In this document: in pieces, positions 37,201 through 46,538 of the stretch
How positions within the stretch are numbered: the first letter of the stretch is position 1
Layout: the number at the start of each line of letters is the position of its first letter
Assembly (NCBI RefSeq): GCF_001610875.1
Contig: NZ_CP011272.1
Span: forward strand, 6,470,137 to 6,534,136
Origin: Pirellula sp. SH-Sr6A
GTDB lineage: Bacteria; Planctomycetota; Planctomycetia; Pirellulales; Pirellulaceae
Reading direction: 5' to 3'
DNA: 64,000 nt
Notes under the pieces: generated by a model
What the model was told of the DNA's origin: nothing
The model's input: only the letters and a program-made list of their open reading frames with translations
Databases searched by the model: none
Program-made: the position numbers and the translations under genes

Positions 37201-39382
37201 GGAGAACACGACACACCTTTTCCTCGGTATCCGATTCAATTGCAACAAGTGCCACGACCATCCTTTTGAGCGATGGACACAGGATCAGTACTATCAAACC
37301 GCAGCCTTCTTCTCCCAAGTTGAATTGAAGAAAGACCCAGCGTCTGAGAACAAGACCATTGGAGGTACGGCAGTCGAAGGCGCAAAACCTCTCTACGAAA
37401 TCGTATCCGATACCGGCACTGCAGAGCTCAAGCATCAGAGGACGCAACAAACCATTGCACCTAAGTTCCCGTTCGAAGCGGAGCACACCCATGCGGACGA
37501 TGCTAGCCGTCGAGCTACCTTCGCCGCTTGGTTGACGAGTCCCAAGAATCCTTACTTCGCACGCAGCTTTGTCAACCGCATGTGGGGTTACATGCTCGGC
37601 AAGGGTCTCATCGAACCTATCGACGATATCCGAGCTGGGAATCCAGCGAGCAACCCGGAGCTTCTTGCGTTGCTAGAGCAATCGTTCTTGGATCAAAAAT
37701 TCGACACGCAGCAATTGCTCAAAGCGATTTGCAAGTCCGAGACATATCAGCGCTCGATCGCAACGAACGATTGGAATGCGGATGACGATCGAAACTATTC
37801 CCACGCGTTGCCTCGAAGATTGCCGGCGGAGGTTCTCTTCGACGCCATTCACAGGGTCACCGGATCGCAAGCAAAGATACCTGGTCAAGCTCCTGGAACG
37901 CGAGCCGCATCGTTGGCGGATGCGGATGCTGGATTGCCAGATGGCTTTCTCAATAATCTTGGCCGCCCTCCTCGAGAAAGCGCCTGCGAATGCGAGCGAT
38001 CGAGCGAATTGCGATTGGGGTCTGTGATGGCATTGGTCAGCGGTCCGACCTTGGGTTCGGCCATTTCCGATCAGAACAATTCGATTCGCCAGATGGTTCG
38101 GGAAATCGACTCCGATGCGGAGTTGGTGGAGGAGTTGTTTCTGCAAGTTCTCAACCGGCCGGCCACCGAGAAGGAGGTCGAGTCGGCATTGACTGTGCTC
38201 CAGCAGATCGATTTGGATCACCAAGCGTTGACCCGATCCTTAGCTGAAAAGGAAGCTTGGTGGGCGGAAGAAAGACCGAAGCGGCAAGCGAAGTTGGACG
38301 AAGAGAAGGCGAAGACGGTTCAACTTCTCGCTGAGCGAGAAGCCGCTATTCGACCGGCACGCGATGCGGCAGAAAAGGCTCGGCTTGAACGACTGGAAGC
38401 CGCCCGAGCAGAGTTGCAGTCGTTCGAGTCGTCTCTGCCAAAGAAGTTGGACGAATTCCTTGCAGTCAATGGAAATGGGGCCGAATGGATTCCGCTTCTG
38501 CCGAGAGCGATGAAGGCGTCGAACAAGGGAAATCTCGTCTCGATGCCAGATCGATCGATCGTTGGTAGCAACGTCGATGAAAAGGGGATATACACGATCG
38601 ATACTCGACCTCCAGCCATTTCCATCCAAGCGGTTCGCCTGGAGGCGCTGACGTTGGAGGGTACTCCCGACAAGGGGCCAGGAGTTTCCGACAATGGAAA
38701 TTTTGTCCTCACGGAGATCGAACTTTTTGTAGGGGATCCTTCCAAGCCGAAGCAGATGCGAAAGCTGAAGTTGGTGAAGGGCATCACCGATTTTGACCAA
38801 AGTGGGTTTTCTGCCGCTGCGGCAATCGATGACAAACTCAACGACCAAGGAGGCTGGGCGGTAGCAGGTGCGACCGGCACGGAGCACTGGGCCGTATTCC
38901 AGTTAGCAGAGCCTTTGCAATTGGGTAAAGGGGAAGTGCTACAATGGCGATTGCATCAGTTCCACAATGCTGCCAAGCACAGGCTGGGGCATTTCCGGTT
39001 GAGCGTGGCAGCTTTAGAAGGAGAGCTCACTTTGGGGCTTTCCGAGACATTGCAAGCGTATGCAAATACATCTTCGGACGCGAGGAAGGAATCGGTATCG
39101 AACGCGGCGATCCAATACTTCAAGGTGAGTTCTGCGGAACGGGTGAGGCTGCAGGACAAATTCAATCTGGAGAATCGACCTTTGCCGGAAGATGCGATGG
39201 TCGCTTCCTATAAGAAAAGTATAGAGAGATTGTCGATCCCCACTCCCGAGGACCCTGCGACTGTTCGACTTCGCGAGGATGCCAATGAGAGTGAAAAGCA
39301 ACGGACTCAATTGCGAGTTACGGCGGCCGAAGACATCACCTGGGCTTTGATCAACAGCCCGGCGTTTCTGTTCAATCATTAA
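34229..39382 (+). CDS. Giant exported PSCyt1-WD40-Ig-like-DUF1549-DUF1553 protein
   Basis: 1717 residues. A signal peptide ([20 protein letters not shown]) is followed by a planctomycete cytochrome c module with CFGCH (C56, C59, H60). A WD40-type propeller spans about residues 150-490 ([51 protein letters not shown]). Next comes a bacterial Ig-like segment with a second cysteine module [17 protein letters not shown] near residue 655, and another Ig-like segment ([20 protein letters not shown]). DUF1549 ([19 protein letters not shown] ... [20 protein letters not shown]) and DUF1553 ([20 protein letters not shown] ... [19 protein letters not shown]) follow. A charged coiled-coil of about 70 residues near 1340 ([20 protein letters not shown]) and a discoidin-like beta region ([20 protein letters not shown]) are inserted before the end. 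It forms an operon with the DUF1501 gene 31 bases downstream. The function is unknown. Confidence 0.9.
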   Translation: MRTLPRWGISRCSLLVLGIAFTWGASHATFGADETSAPKGPVSFSREVLPILRDQCFGCHQPAKSEGSYSMTEYDAMLRAGESGEPGIVPGNAARSHLIAEIVPKDGKAEMPKGKAPLKESEIETIRRWIDEGAKNDSPATSRKLSLENPPAYTRPPNINSIRFTPDGREVVLTGFHEVLVFSTDAWELKNRLVGISPRIESIACSPDGKWIAVAAGEPGVRGELQIWNHENNTLHRSFSIGNDTLFGVNWSPDSTLLSFGCSDNSVRAITLDGEQKFFSRVHEDWPRATAFTVDGKHLISVARDMTVKLTEVETERFVDNITSITPGALRGGIQALAGHPERNEILVGGADGAPKIYRIFRQTARVIGDDANLIRQLEPLPGRIFDVSISPDGKYLAACATLDGKSWIKVWSYDVDSQMPDDIKKIQSKRSLSRTKEEKDKLEAYVTAQPAVLASWEIPNAAIYALDIDGNGRLVAGGSDGKLRAWQIGDQKPIVERDATPSQSILPQSDAALASLKRSRLDDLHSQWTEENQAAATSGAWKVPSAAEIREIVVEPATVTLKHWNDSVQFTVRGKTSEGKEFDVSSHAVYSIVDTEAAWVSPRGWLVPLANAVTKVRIQFGEQIREIPVEVRTEASQPMDFIRDVNPVLSKLGCNSGTCHGAQAGKSGFKLSLRGYDPVFDIRSLADDLAGRRLNPASPLDSLILTKPLGLVPHVGGKLFHEGDVQALVLRQWISEGASVRFDSPKVVSIAISPQNPIAEDVQQLTQFRVVATYADGVTRDVTRESFIESSNAEVAAVVDGGRVQSVRRGEAPILARFEGAYAATTMTVMGKREGYDWEPSPTSNPIDSTVAKKWQRLKISPSDLCTDAEFLRRVYIDLTGLPPTADQVRAFLKEETPTKEKRERVVDQLVGSEAYVEHWTNKWSDLLQVNSKFLGKEGATSFRDWIRASIASNKPYDQFVREIVSASGSNRENPPASYYKILRNPEDTVENTTHLFLGIRFNCNKCHDHPFERWTQDQYYQTAAFFSQVELKKDPASENKTIGGTAVEGAKPLYEIVSDTGTAELKHQRTQQTIAPKFPFEAEHTHADDASRRATFAAWLTSPKNPYFARSFVNRMWGYMLGKGLIEPIDDIRAGNPASNPELLALLEQSFLDQKFDTQQLLKAICKSETYQRSIATNDWNADDDRNYSHALPRRLPAEVLFDAIHRVTGSQAKIPGQAPGTRAASLADADAGLPDGFLNNLGRPPRESACECERSSELRLGSVMALVSGPTLGSAISDQNNSIRQMVREIDSDAELVEELFLQVLNRPATEKEVESALTVLQQIDLDHQALTRSLAEKEAWWAEERPKRQAKLDEEKAKTVQLLAEREAAIRPARDAAEKARLERLEAARAELQSFESSLPKKLDEFLAVNGNGAEWIPLLPRAMKASNKGNLVSMPDRSIVGSNVDEKGIYTIDTRPPAISIQAVRLEALTLEGTPDKGPGVSDNGNFVLTEIELFVGDPSKPKQMRKLKLVKGITDFDQSGFSAAAAIDDKLNDQGGWAVAGATGTEHWAVFQLAEPLQLGKGEVLQWRLHQFHNAAKHRLGHFRLSVAALEGELTLGLSETLQAYANTSSDARKESVSNAAIQYFKVSSAERVRLQDKFNLENRPLPEDAMVASYKKSIERLSIPTPEDPATVRLREDANESEKQRTQLRVTAAEDITWALINSPAFLFNH

Positions 39383-39413
39383 GAGCATTCAGAGAGTTCA
39401 AAAAGGAGTTATT

Positions 39414-40880
39414 ATGTTTCGCTTGATTGGTCGACCAGGGCGCGATTTGTGTGATCACGGCTTGCAGGTTTCTCGCAGGGACGTCCTACGCGTCGGGGCG
39501 AGCGGAATGCTCGGACTTTCTCTTCCATCGCTATTGCGATTGCAGCATGCTCAAGGGGGCGAGGGTGGAGGTGGTGCGGGCTGGAACAAGGCCAAACGCA
39601 TCATCATGGTTTATCTCCAAGGAGGTCCTAGCCACATCGACCTTTGGGACCCGAAGGAAAATGTACCGGATAAAGTGAGGAGCGTGTTCAAGCCGATCTC
39701 CACCAAGATTCCCGGCGTGCAATTCACTGAGAATCTTCCGCGATTGAGTCAGGTGAATGACAAGTTCACCATGATCCGTTCCATGAGCTATACACCGAAC
39801 GGGTTGTTCAATCATACAGCTGCGATCTATCAGATGATGACTGGTTACACGACCGACAAAGTGAGTCCGTCGGGGCAATTGGAGCCTCCATCCCCAAAAG
39901 ACTTTCCCAATTTCGGATCCAACATCATCAGGCTTCGGCCCGCTGACGAACCGATGTTGCCGTTTGTTATGCTCCCTCGTCCACTGCAGGAGTCCAACGT
40001 CGTCGGCAAGGGAGGTGCAGCTGGATTTCTCGGGAAAGCGTTCGATCCTTACACGCTTTATCCGGAGGGAGATGACATGGATCTCAGCAAGATGGAGCGC
40101 ATCAATGTCAGCGATCTGCAGTTGCGTCCAGAGGTCTTCGCCGTCCGATTAAAGCGACGTGCGCAGCTACGAGACTTGATCAATGCCCAAATGCCAACGA
40201 TCAACGCCGCGGTGGAAAACCAGCAGCTCGATGAATACTTTGATCAAGCGCTGTCGCTCGTCGTTTCCGGTAAGGCTCGCGAAGCGTTCGATCTTTCGCA
40301 GGAATCGGAAATGCTTCGGGAGGCATATGGTCGCAACACATTCGGTCAAAGCTGTTTGCTCGCGCGCCGATTGATCGAAGCGGGGACGCGGGTCGTCGAG
40401 GTCATTTGGCCCAAAGTGGCGAATAGCGACAATCATTCGTGGGATCATCACGTGGATCTTTCCAAGCGGATGAAGAATCAATCCGCTCCGATGCTCGACG
40501 CCGGGTTATCGACGCTTGTCGAAGATCTGGATCAGCGAGGATTGCTGGAGGACACACTCGTCGTCGCCGTCGGCGAGTTTGGCCGTTCCCCCGAGCGAGG
40601 CGTGAGCACGAGTGGTAACGGCAACTCCGACGATGGTCGCGATCACTGGCCGTATTGTTACACGTCGGTCCTGGCGGGCGCAGGGATCAAACGCGGATAC
40701 GTGCACGGAGCGAGCGACAAAACGGCGAGTTCCCCGGTCGACAAGCCGGTACACCCCGCCCAATTGCTGGCGACGATATACCATGCGTTCGGGATCGATC
40801 CCGAGACCATCGTTTACAACCATCTCAATCAGCCTCGCGAGCTGGTCAAAGCCCAGGCTGTCACCGAGCTCTTCAGCTAG
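39414..40880 (+). CDS. DUF1501 Tat-exported protein (sulfatase-superfamily-like)
   Basis: 488 residues with a twin-arginine signal ([22 protein letters not shown] at 21-22). The DUF1501 core shows [20 protein letters not shown] near residue 65, [61 protein letters not shown] and [20 protein letters not shown]. The arrangement of Asp/His residues resembles alkaline-phosphatase/sulfatase-superfamily metal sites, but the reaction is unknown. The start is secured by AAGGAG five bases upstream of the ATG. Partner of the large cytochrome/DUF1553 protein encoded immediately upstream; such pairs are a hallmark of planctomycete genomes. Confidence 0.93.
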   Translation: MFRLIGRPGRDLCDHGLQVSRRDVLRVGASGMLGLSLPSLLRLQHAQGGEGGGGAGWNKAKRIIMVYLQGGPSHIDLWDPKENVPDKVRSVFKPISTKIPGVQFTENLPRLSQVNDKFTMIRSMSYTPNGLFNHTAAIYQMMTGYTTDKVSPSGQLEPPSPKDFPNFGSNIIRLRPADEPMLPFVMLPRPLQESNVVGKGGAAGFLGKAFDPYTLYPEGDDMDLSKMERINVSDLQLRPEVFAVRLKRRAQLRDLINAQMPTINAAVENQQLDEYFDQALSLVVSGKAREAFDLSQESEMLREAYGRNTFGQSCLLARRLIEAGTRVVEVIWPKVANSDNHSWDHHVDLSKRMKNQSAPMLDAGLSTLVEDLDQRGLLEDTLVVAVGEFGRSPERGVSTSGNGNSDDGRDHWPYCYTSVLAGAGIKRGYVHGASDKTASSPVDKPVHPAQLLATIYHAFGIDPETIVYNHLNQPRELVKAQAVTELFS

Positions 40881-41098
40881 TATTCCAGAGCGTTTGAATA
40901 CGTTTGGGAGCTTCATTTTTGAGAATGCGAGAGTCGGTTATTCTACGGCTCTTGCAGCGGAGGAGAACGCCGGAAGACCTGCGCGGGATTCTATGCTACG
41001 ATTACAACGCCGAGCTTGAGACCTTGGCTTGTATCGTTACCAATTCGAGTCTCGCGTAGCGGTTGCTGCCTGGGGCGTTGGAAAAAGGAAGCGCAGGA

Positions 41099-41992
41099 GT
41101 GACGACAAAACGGAAGATCGTTCAACTAGCCGTGGTTCAGATGAGCTGTTCCACTTCGCAATCGGAAAATATCGCGAAAGCAGTTCGGTGCATCGATCAG
41201 GCGGCGGACCGCGGGGCGAACATTGTTTGTCTGCAAGAGTTGTTCAACGCGCCGTATCCATGTCAAAGCGAGGACCACGATCGATTCGAATGGGCGGAAC
41301 CGATTCCTGGACCGACCAGCGTTGCGATGCAGGACGCGGCGAAAAAGCTAGGGGTCGTTGTCACGGGTTCTATCTTTGAACGACGAGCTCACGGGCTCTA
41401 TCACAACACCGCCGTGGTTTACGACGCCGATGGATCTCTCAAGGGGTTTTATCGGAAGATGCACATTCCAGACGATCCTCTTTACTACGAGAAGTTTTAC
41501 TTCACCCCCGGCGACACCGGGTTCACCATCGCAGACACCTTGTTTGGAAGAATTGGCGTGGGAGTTTGCTGGGATCAGTGGTATCCGGAAGCAGCGAGAC
41601 TTTTTGCTCTGCGCGGAGCGGAGATTTTGTTGTATCCCACCGCGATTGGATGGTTGGAATCCGACAAAGCGGAGTATGGAACGAGCCAGCACGAGTCTTG
41701 GGAAACGATGATGCGATCGCATGCCATCGCCAACGGAGTCTTTGTCGGTGCCGCCAATCGAGTCGGTCGCGAGGATGCGTTGGAATTCTGGGGAGGTTCG
41801 TTCGTGTACGATCCTGCGGGCGTCCTTCTGCATCGCGCCTCGCACGATCGGGAGGAAATTGTCATCGTTGAATGCGATTTGCAGCGAATCGATCAACAGC
41901 GCACCCATTGGCCTTTCCTTCGGGATCGTCGCGTCGATGCCTATGGTGATTTGACAAAACGATTTATCGATGGAACAGGAGCGGGCGCATGA
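41099..41992 (+). CDS. aguB: N-carbamoylputrescine amidohydrolase
   Basis: 297 residues of the nitrilase/carbon-nitrogen hydrolase family. The catalytic triad is visible as Glu in IVCLQELFNAPYPCQ, Lys in GFYRKMHIPDDPLYYEKFYF and Cys in IGVGVCWDQWYPEAARLFAL. The Y-Y-E-K-F-Y-F and Q-W-Y-P-E-A motifs are typical of AguB-type enzymes. It hydrolyses N-carbamoylputrescine to putrescine, CO2 and ammonia. The likely start is the GTG at 41099 (AAGGA upstream); the frame is open further but without similarity. It overlaps the agmatine deiminase gene by four bases (ATGA), which supports the pathway call. Confidence 0.92.
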   Translation: MTTKRKIVQLAVVQMSCSTSQSENIAKAVRCIDQAADRGANIVCLQELFNAPYPCQSEDHDRFEWAEPIPGPTSVAMQDAAKKLGVVVTGSIFERRAHGLYHNTAVVYDADGSLKGFYRKMHIPDDPLYYEKFYFTPGDTGFTIADTLFGRIGVGVCWDQWYPEAARLFALRGAEILLYPTAIGWLESDKAEYGTSQHESWETMMRSHAIANGVFVGAANRVGREDALEFWGGSFVYDPAGVLLHRASHDREEIVIVECDLQRIDQQRTHWPFLRDRRVDAYGDLTKRFIDGTGAGA

Positions 41993-43056
41993 TGGCGCGT
42001 TACGCCAGTGAAGCTGGTTTTCGGTGGGTCGCAGAATGGGAGCCCCACGAGGCGACATGGATCTCCTGGCCTCACAATGAAGAGACTTGGCCGGGCCTTT
42101 TTGATTTGATCCCACCGGTCACCGAGCGGATGATCCGAATCCTAGCTGATGTGGAGCATGTTCATGTATTGGGGGGACCCGAGGAAAGCTGCCAGCGTGC
42201 CACCAAACAGCTTGCTGATTGCCAGAATGTGACGGTGCATCCGATTGCAACGAATGATTGTTGGATTCGCGACTATGGACCCACCTTTGTCGTGCATTTA
42301 GAGGGGGATCGACTCGGTGCGATTCTTTGGCGTTTCAATGCGTGGGGCAACAAATACCATCCGCACGATTGGGATGCCGCTGCCAACAATGCCATCTGCG
42401 ATGCGTTGGATACGTCCAGCCCCTCAGCGGTCGCTCGTTTTGCCTCTCAACTGGTTTGCGAAGGGGGAGGATTGGAAACCGACGGCGAGGGGACGTTGCT
42501 CACGACGAGCAGTTGTCTTCTCTCCTATGCTCGCAATCCAGATTGGGAGCGATCTCGGATCGAGAGCGAGTTGATGCGGATGTTGGCTGTCGAAAAGGTG
42601 CTTTGGATTGATGGCGGAGAGCTGGCCGGAGACGATACAGACAGTCATATCGATCAGCTTGTCCGATTCGTACGACCAGGAGTCGTGGTGGCCGCGGTTT
42701 CCTATAGTTTTGAAGACAGCAACGCGGAGAAGTTAGCCAATCAATACGAGTTGCTTAAGCAAGTCACCGATGCTCGGGGGCGTTCCTTGGAGATCATACC
42801 CTTGGTGATCCCTCCTCCCAGGTATGTGCAGGGTAAACGCGTCCCGGAAAGCTATTGCAATTTTTATATCGCGAATGGAATTGTGATCGTTCCCGTCTTC
42901 GGATACCGCGAGACCGATGATGCGGCGTTGCGAATTTTAAGCGACCTGTTCCCGGACCGCACCATTGTTCCTCTGGACGCGTCCAATTTCATTTGGGGGC
43001 TAGGAGCTTTTCATTGTGCCACGCAACAACAGCCTCGTGTCACGAACAGACCTTGA
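41989..43056 (+). CDS. aguA: Agmatine deiminase
   Basis: 355 residues of the peptidyl-arginine-deiminase-related family. Family motifs: WEPHEATWISWPHNEETWPG, ATNDCWIRDYGPTFVV, EGGGLETDGEGTLLTTSSCL, WIDGGELAGDDTDSHIDQLV, and the catalytic cysteine in LGAFHCATQQQP near residue 346. It converts agmatine to N-carbamoylputrescine and ammonia, feeding AguB. Together the two genes encode the arginine decarboxylase-derived route to putrescine; the decarboxylase itself is not in the window. Translationally coupled to aguB. Confidence 0.93.
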   Translation: MMARYASEAGFRWVAEWEPHEATWISWPHNEETWPGLFDLIPPVTERMIRILADVEHVHVLGGPEESCQRATKQLADCQNVTVHPIATNDCWIRDYGPTFVVHLEGDRLGAILWRFNAWGNKYHPHDWDAAANNAICDALDTSSPSAVARFASQLVCEGGGLETDGEGTLLTTSSCLLSYARNPDWERSRIESELMRMLAVEKVLWIDGGELAGDDTDSHIDQLVRFVRPGVVVAAVSYSFEDSNAEKLANQYELLKQVTDARGRSLEIIPLVIPPPRYVQGKRVPESYCNFYIANGIVIVPVFGYRETDDAALRILSDLFPDRTIVPLDASNFIWGLGAFHCATQQQPRVTNRP

Positions 43057-43062
43057 ACCTCG

Positions 43063-43449
43063 ATGGATAACCAATTGCAACCTGATTCGATCGCTGCTCG
43101 AGAAGCGGCAGTAAATCCAGAAGCGTCCCGCCCCCCACGCGACGGGCTGGTGACTCTGTTTCGGGGCACCGGAATTTTGGAGGGAATTTCGTATCTGGTG
43201 CTTCTATTCATTGCGATGCCGGTCAAGTACGGACTGAAGGAACCCATTCTCGTAGAGATCTTCGGTGCAGCCCATGGTTTTTTGTTCGTCGCCTACGTGT
43301 TCTTGGCTGCCTTGACAATAGGGCTCAGGAAGTGGCCGGCTTGGGTGTTTCTTCAAGCCTTTCTCGCATCGCTGCTCCCGTTTGGAACGTTCTGGATGGA
43401 TCGGCGGATCGCAAGCAGGGAGTTACTCGATCCCAAACGCGCGTCGTAA
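43063..43449 (+). CDS. DUF3817 integral membrane protein
   Basis: 128 residues. After a hydrophilic leader, the DUF3817 pattern appears: [60 protein letters not shown] and [17 protein letters not shown]. The hallmark R-x-x-G-x-x-E-G-x-S-Y, P-x-K-Y and G-x-x-H-G-x-L-F residues are intact. About three membrane helices. The function is unknown. It begins seven bases after aguA and may ride on that operon. Its last 27 bases overlap the 3' end of the opposing aldolase gene. Confidence 0.85.
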   Translation: MDNQLQPDSIAAREAAVNPEASRPPRDGLVTLFRGTGILEGISYLVLLFIAMPVKYGLKEPILVEIFGAAHGFLFVAYVFLAALTIGLRKWPAWVFLQAFLASLLPFGTFWMDRRIASRELLDPKRAS

Positions 43450-44739
43450 ATCGTCGATGACGTCGGGGGGCATTGAACAAACCGTTCCAATCGATCGAGC
43501 GTTGATGATTGCTTCGGCGGTCGATTCGAAGACTTCCAATCGATCGAATGCATCGAGAATGGTGGTCCCCATCACCACCACGCCGTCGTTCTCCACGATA
43601 CCCGCTGGGTTATTGGGCTGGATGAAGTCGCCGATGGTTTTGGATGCAGGTGTGTTGCGAAGTCCGTCGATGTATTGCGTTCCATAGGGAATACGTGGGA
43701 CTTCGCGAAGAAACAGATAGCTTTCAGGAATGGTGCGAGCGTCAAGCGGAGAATCCGTGATGCTGAAGGCAGTGGCATTGACCGGGTGAGCGAAGACGAT
43801 GGACCGGATGCTGGGATAGCGTTTGTAAAGCTCGCGGTGCAGCTCGGAGGCGCGACTGGGTGTTTTGCCTTCTTCGTGAGCTCCCTCTTCCACGAGGACC
43901 AAGTCTTCAACTTGCAGGAGTTCTCGATCGAGTTGCGAAGGGGTGATGAGAAATGAATCGTTGCCGAGTCGCGCGGAGTAGCTCCCTTCGGTGCTGATTA
44001 AAAGGCGTTGGCGGCATCCGCGTTTGAGGAAGTCGATCAGTTGTTTGCGGCATTCGAGTTCCAAGTGGCTTGGTGGCCCGGGTGTCATCGTACGCGTGGA
44101 AACACGTCGGGAGTTGGCGATGGCGAGTTCCTGTTCGTCCAAGTAGCGAATGTTTCCCAGGTGCTGCGCTTTGATCAGAGTCTTGGATGCAAACTCCAGT
44201 GCCTCAAAGCGCTGGAATGCGTGGGAGAGAGACGTGCCACCGACGACGACTCCGTGATTTTCCAGCACAACGCTGTCGCAGCCATTGCGAAACTGTTCGG
44301 CGATGTTCGTTCCTAGTTCCTTGCTCCCGGGGAGTGCATAGGGCGCGAATCCCACTTTGCCTCCCATAAAGTAGGCTTGATGAAAGATCCGCGTGTTGGG
44401 AACCATTCGGCAGATACTGAATGCGACGAGTGCGACCGGGTGAGCGTGAACGATCGCTCGGATATCCGGTCGAACACGGTAGATCGCATCGTGAAAAGGG
44501 AATTCCGAGGAGGGGGGGTGCGGTCCTTCCACACGGTTTTCCGGATCGACTCGCACGATATCGGACCGCGAGAGGCTCCCTTTGTCGACGCGAGCGGGCG
44601 TGATCCAAGTGCTGCCATCGCTCTCCCGGATGGAGAGATTCCCACCCGATGTCGTCGTCATGCGATAGCGATAGATCCGCTCCATCGCTTGCATGATTTC
44701 GTCCCTTGGGTGGATGCAATTCCGCGTCCATTCCGGCAT
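43423..44739 (-). CDS. Tandem class II aldolase/adducin-domain protein
   Basis: About 438 residues made of two class II aldolase (AraD/FucA-like) domains. The first (residues about 1-215) has [13 protein letters not shown], the zinc histidines in [20 protein letters not shown] and the late histidine in [20 protein letters not shown]. The second (about 220-438) has [20 protein letters not shown] and [20 protein letters not shown], then [23 protein letters not shown] has become F-A-H and E-N-H-G has become E-N-D-G, so two of the three zinc ligands are lost. The first domain may be active and the second structural or regulatory. The start at 44739 (AGGGG upstream, MPEWTRNC) is preferred over 44787. 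Substrate unknown. Divergent from the suf regulator gene. Confidence 0.85.
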   Translation of the reverse strand: MPEWTRNCIHPRDEIMQAMERIYRYRMTTTSGGNLSIRESDGSTWITPARVDKGSLSRSDIVRVDPENRVEGPHPPSSEFPFHDAIYRVRPDIRAIVHAHPVALVAFSICRMVPNTRIFHQAYFMGGKVGFAPYALPGSKELGTNIAEQFRNGCDSVVLENHGVVVGGTSLSHAFQRFEALEFASKTLIKAQHLGNIRYLDEQELAIANSRRVSTRTMTPGPPSHLELECRKQLIDFLKRGCRQRLLISTEGSYSARLGNDSFLITPSQLDRELLQVEDLVLVEEGAHEEGKTPSRASELHRELYKRYPSIRSIVFAHPVNATAFSITDSPLDARTIPESYLFLREVPRIPYGTQYIDGLRNTPASKTIGDFIQPNNPAGIVENDGVVVMGTTILDAFDRLEVFESTAEAIINARSIGTVCSMPPDVIDDLRRAFGIE

Positions 44740-44868
44740 GGTCGTTTCCCCTGAAAGGAATCGCCGCAAGGAAATTATTTTTCGCACTGCAGCTTGTCAA
44801 AAAGAGGCAGCTCGCTACACTTCGAGGACGAAGCGAAGAATGACGCCAAACGGAAAATTGTAGCCGCC

Positions 44869-45594
44869 ATGGATTTACCCGCTAGCCAAGAAGACTATCC
44901 CATCCGACCGGTGGACCAGTTGGTTTTGGATTTGTTGCGTCGGGAGGAGGGGCTCTCCATTCAGGATTTGATGGAGCGTCTCGAGGTGACGGCGACAGCC
45001 ATCCGCCAGAGGGTAGATCGCTTGGAGGACGCCGGGTACATCGAGCGACGAAAGCTCGTTCTCGGTCGCGGTCGTCCTTCCTATTCCTATTACTTGACCG
45101 ACAAAGGATGGCGGCAGGCGGGCGTTTCCTATCGAGATTTGGCGATCGCGTTATGGAGCATGGTTCAGTCGCTGGATTCTCCTGAGAGCAAATCGAAGCT
45201 TGTAAATAGTGTCGCGGAGCGGTTGGGAGAGATGTATCGCACCGAGTTACCGGACGCCAGTTTGGGGCTCCCGGATGCGAGTTTGGGGGACCGGATGCGG
45301 AACTTGGCAGGATTGCTGAGCGACCGCAAGGTACCCAGTTGTCTCGCGACGGGGCCGACGGACTTGCCGATTCTAGAAGTACATGCTTGTCCCTACCCCG
45401 ACTTGGTGAGCGAGCCACACGATCGTTCGGCTTGCCATTTGGAGCAGATGGCATTAAGCACCGCGTTGGGGCACCCTGTCGAGCTTTCCAAATGTCGGTT
45501 GGACGGACATGGTTGTTGTCAATTCACGCCACGAGCGGTTCCCGGACCAGAGGCCGGCCTCACGGCCGGATCGATTGCCGCGAGCTCCGGTTAA
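44869..45594 (+). CDS. SufR-like winged-helix regulator with cysteine-rich C-terminus
   Basis: About 241 residues. An N-terminal helix-turn-helix (VLDLLRREEGLSIQDLMERL ... VTATAIRQRVDRLEDAGYIE) and wing (RKLVLGRGRPSYSYYLTDKG) match the ArsR/DeoR-type COG2345 group that contains SufR. The C-terminus has a cysteine array in HACPYPDL, SACHLEQM, LSKCRLDG and HGCCQFTP, spaced C-x14-C-x19-C-x6-CC, suited to an iron-sulfur cluster that senses cellular Fe-S status. It sits immediately upstream of sufC on the same strand. A 7-residue tandem duplication (LPDASLG twice) is present in the middle. The frame opens with TTG at 44794; the ATG at 44869 gives the typical N-terminus. It is probably an autoregulated repressor of the suf operon, by inference from context. 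Confidence 0.85.
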   Translation: MDLPASQEDYPIRPVDQLVLDLLRREEGLSIQDLMERLEVTATAIRQRVDRLEDAGYIERRKLVLGRGRPSYSYYLTDKGWRQAGVSYRDLAIALWSMVQSLDSPESKSKLVNSVAERLGEMYRTELPDASLGLPDASLGDRMRNLAGLLSDRKVPSCLATGPTDLPILEVHACPYPDLVSEPHDRSACHLEQMALSTALGHPVELSKCRLDGHGCCQFTPRAVPGPEAGLTAGSIAASSG

Positions 45595-45601
45595 TCCAAA
45601 C

Positions 45602-45617
45602 GTTGGTTTATTCCAAC
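45602..45617. promoter_or_regulatory. Perfect inverted repeat, candidate operator of the suf operon
   Basis: GTTGG-TTTATT-CCAAC, a perfect 5-bp dyad with a 6-base centre, eight bases after the regulator stop codon and 61 bases before sufC. A second, overlapping CCAA-ACG-TTGG dyad (45596-45606) adjoins it. The same geometry (5-bp half-sites, 6-base centre) is what a dimeric winged-helix protein would bind. SufR of cyanobacteria is known to bind CAAC/GTTG-type half-sites; matching it here is inference. Confidence 0.5.
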
Positions 45618-45677
45618 TACTGTTACTAAAAACAAACAAGACATCCTTTTCTATCCCTCGATCTTTCACAACACGAA

Positions 45678-46499
45678 ATGTCTCATACTCTCAAAATTGA
45701 AAATCTGCACGTCTCGGTTGAAGGCAAAGAGATCCTCCGCGGAGTGAACTTAACGATTCACTTTGGTGAAACGCATGCGTTGATGGGTCCTAACGGTTCG
45801 GGCAAGAGTACGTTGGGATTGGCGATCTCGGGGCATCCGAATTACGAAATCACCTCGGGATCGATCTTGCTCGATGGTGAGGACATCACCGAATGGGAAG
45901 CAGACCAACGGGCTCGCGCCGGGATTTTCATGGCGTTTCAGAGACCGATCGCCATCCCGGGCGTGAAGACCGCGGACTTCCTTCGGCATGCAACGACGAA
46001 TGTTCGCCGTCCTGACCGCAAAGAGGGAGAGGATTTGATTCCGATGCGTGAGTTCCGCAAGGAGTTGAAGTCCAAGATGGAGCAACTCAAGATCGACGCC
46101 GAGTTCGCGCGTCGTTACGTCAATGATGGTTTCTCGGGTGGTGAGATGAAGCGTTCCGAGATTTTGACCATGGCGATGTTGTCTCCCAAGTTCGCGATTC
46201 TCGATGAGACCGACAGCGGTTTGGATGCCGATGCGGTTCGATTGGCCAGTGCGTCGATCGCCGAGATTGGGAAAGACAAGATGGGGCTATTGATCATCAC
46301 CCACCACGACAAGCTTTTGGAGCACAACCCTCCTCAATTTACCCACGTCATGCTTGGGGGACGAATTGTGGAAACGGGCGGGGCCGAGCTGGCGCGGGAG
46401 CTTCATGACCACGGGTACGAGCGCATTCGCAAGACCTACCCGGATGCCGAGGCCGCCAATCAAGAAATGTTGGCCAAAGAAGAACCCGTTACCGCCTAG
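45678..46499 (+). CDS. sufC: SUF system ATPase SufC
   Basis: 273 residues. ABC ATPase with Walker A LMGPNGSGKSTLGLAISGHP, a signature NDGFSGGEMKRSEILTMAML and Walker B FAILDETDSGLDADAVRLAS; the D-E-T-D-S-G-L-D sequence is specific for SufC. It forms the SufBC2D scaffold on which Fe-S clusters are assembled and provides ATP-driven rearrangement. First structural gene of the operon, followed by sufB after 39 bases. The inserted block TADFLRHATTNVRRPDRKEG is somewhat longer than in E. coli SufC. Confidence 0.96.
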   Translation: MSHTLKIENLHVSVEGKEILRGVNLTIHFGETHALMGPNGSGKSTLGLAISGHPNYEITSGSILLDGEDITEWEADQRARAGIFMAFQRPIAIPGVKTADFLRHATTNVRRPDRKEGEDLIPMREFRKELKSKMEQLKIDAEFARRYVNDGFSGGEMKRSEILTMAMLSPKFAILDETDSGLDADAVRLASASIAEIGKDKMGLLIITHHDKLLEHNPPQFTHVMLGGRIVETGGAELARELHDHGYERIRKTYPDAEAANQEMLAKEEPVTA

Positions 46500-46538
46500 A
46501 TCGAACTCTTTAATCACTTACCTTAGAAGCGCAAATCC

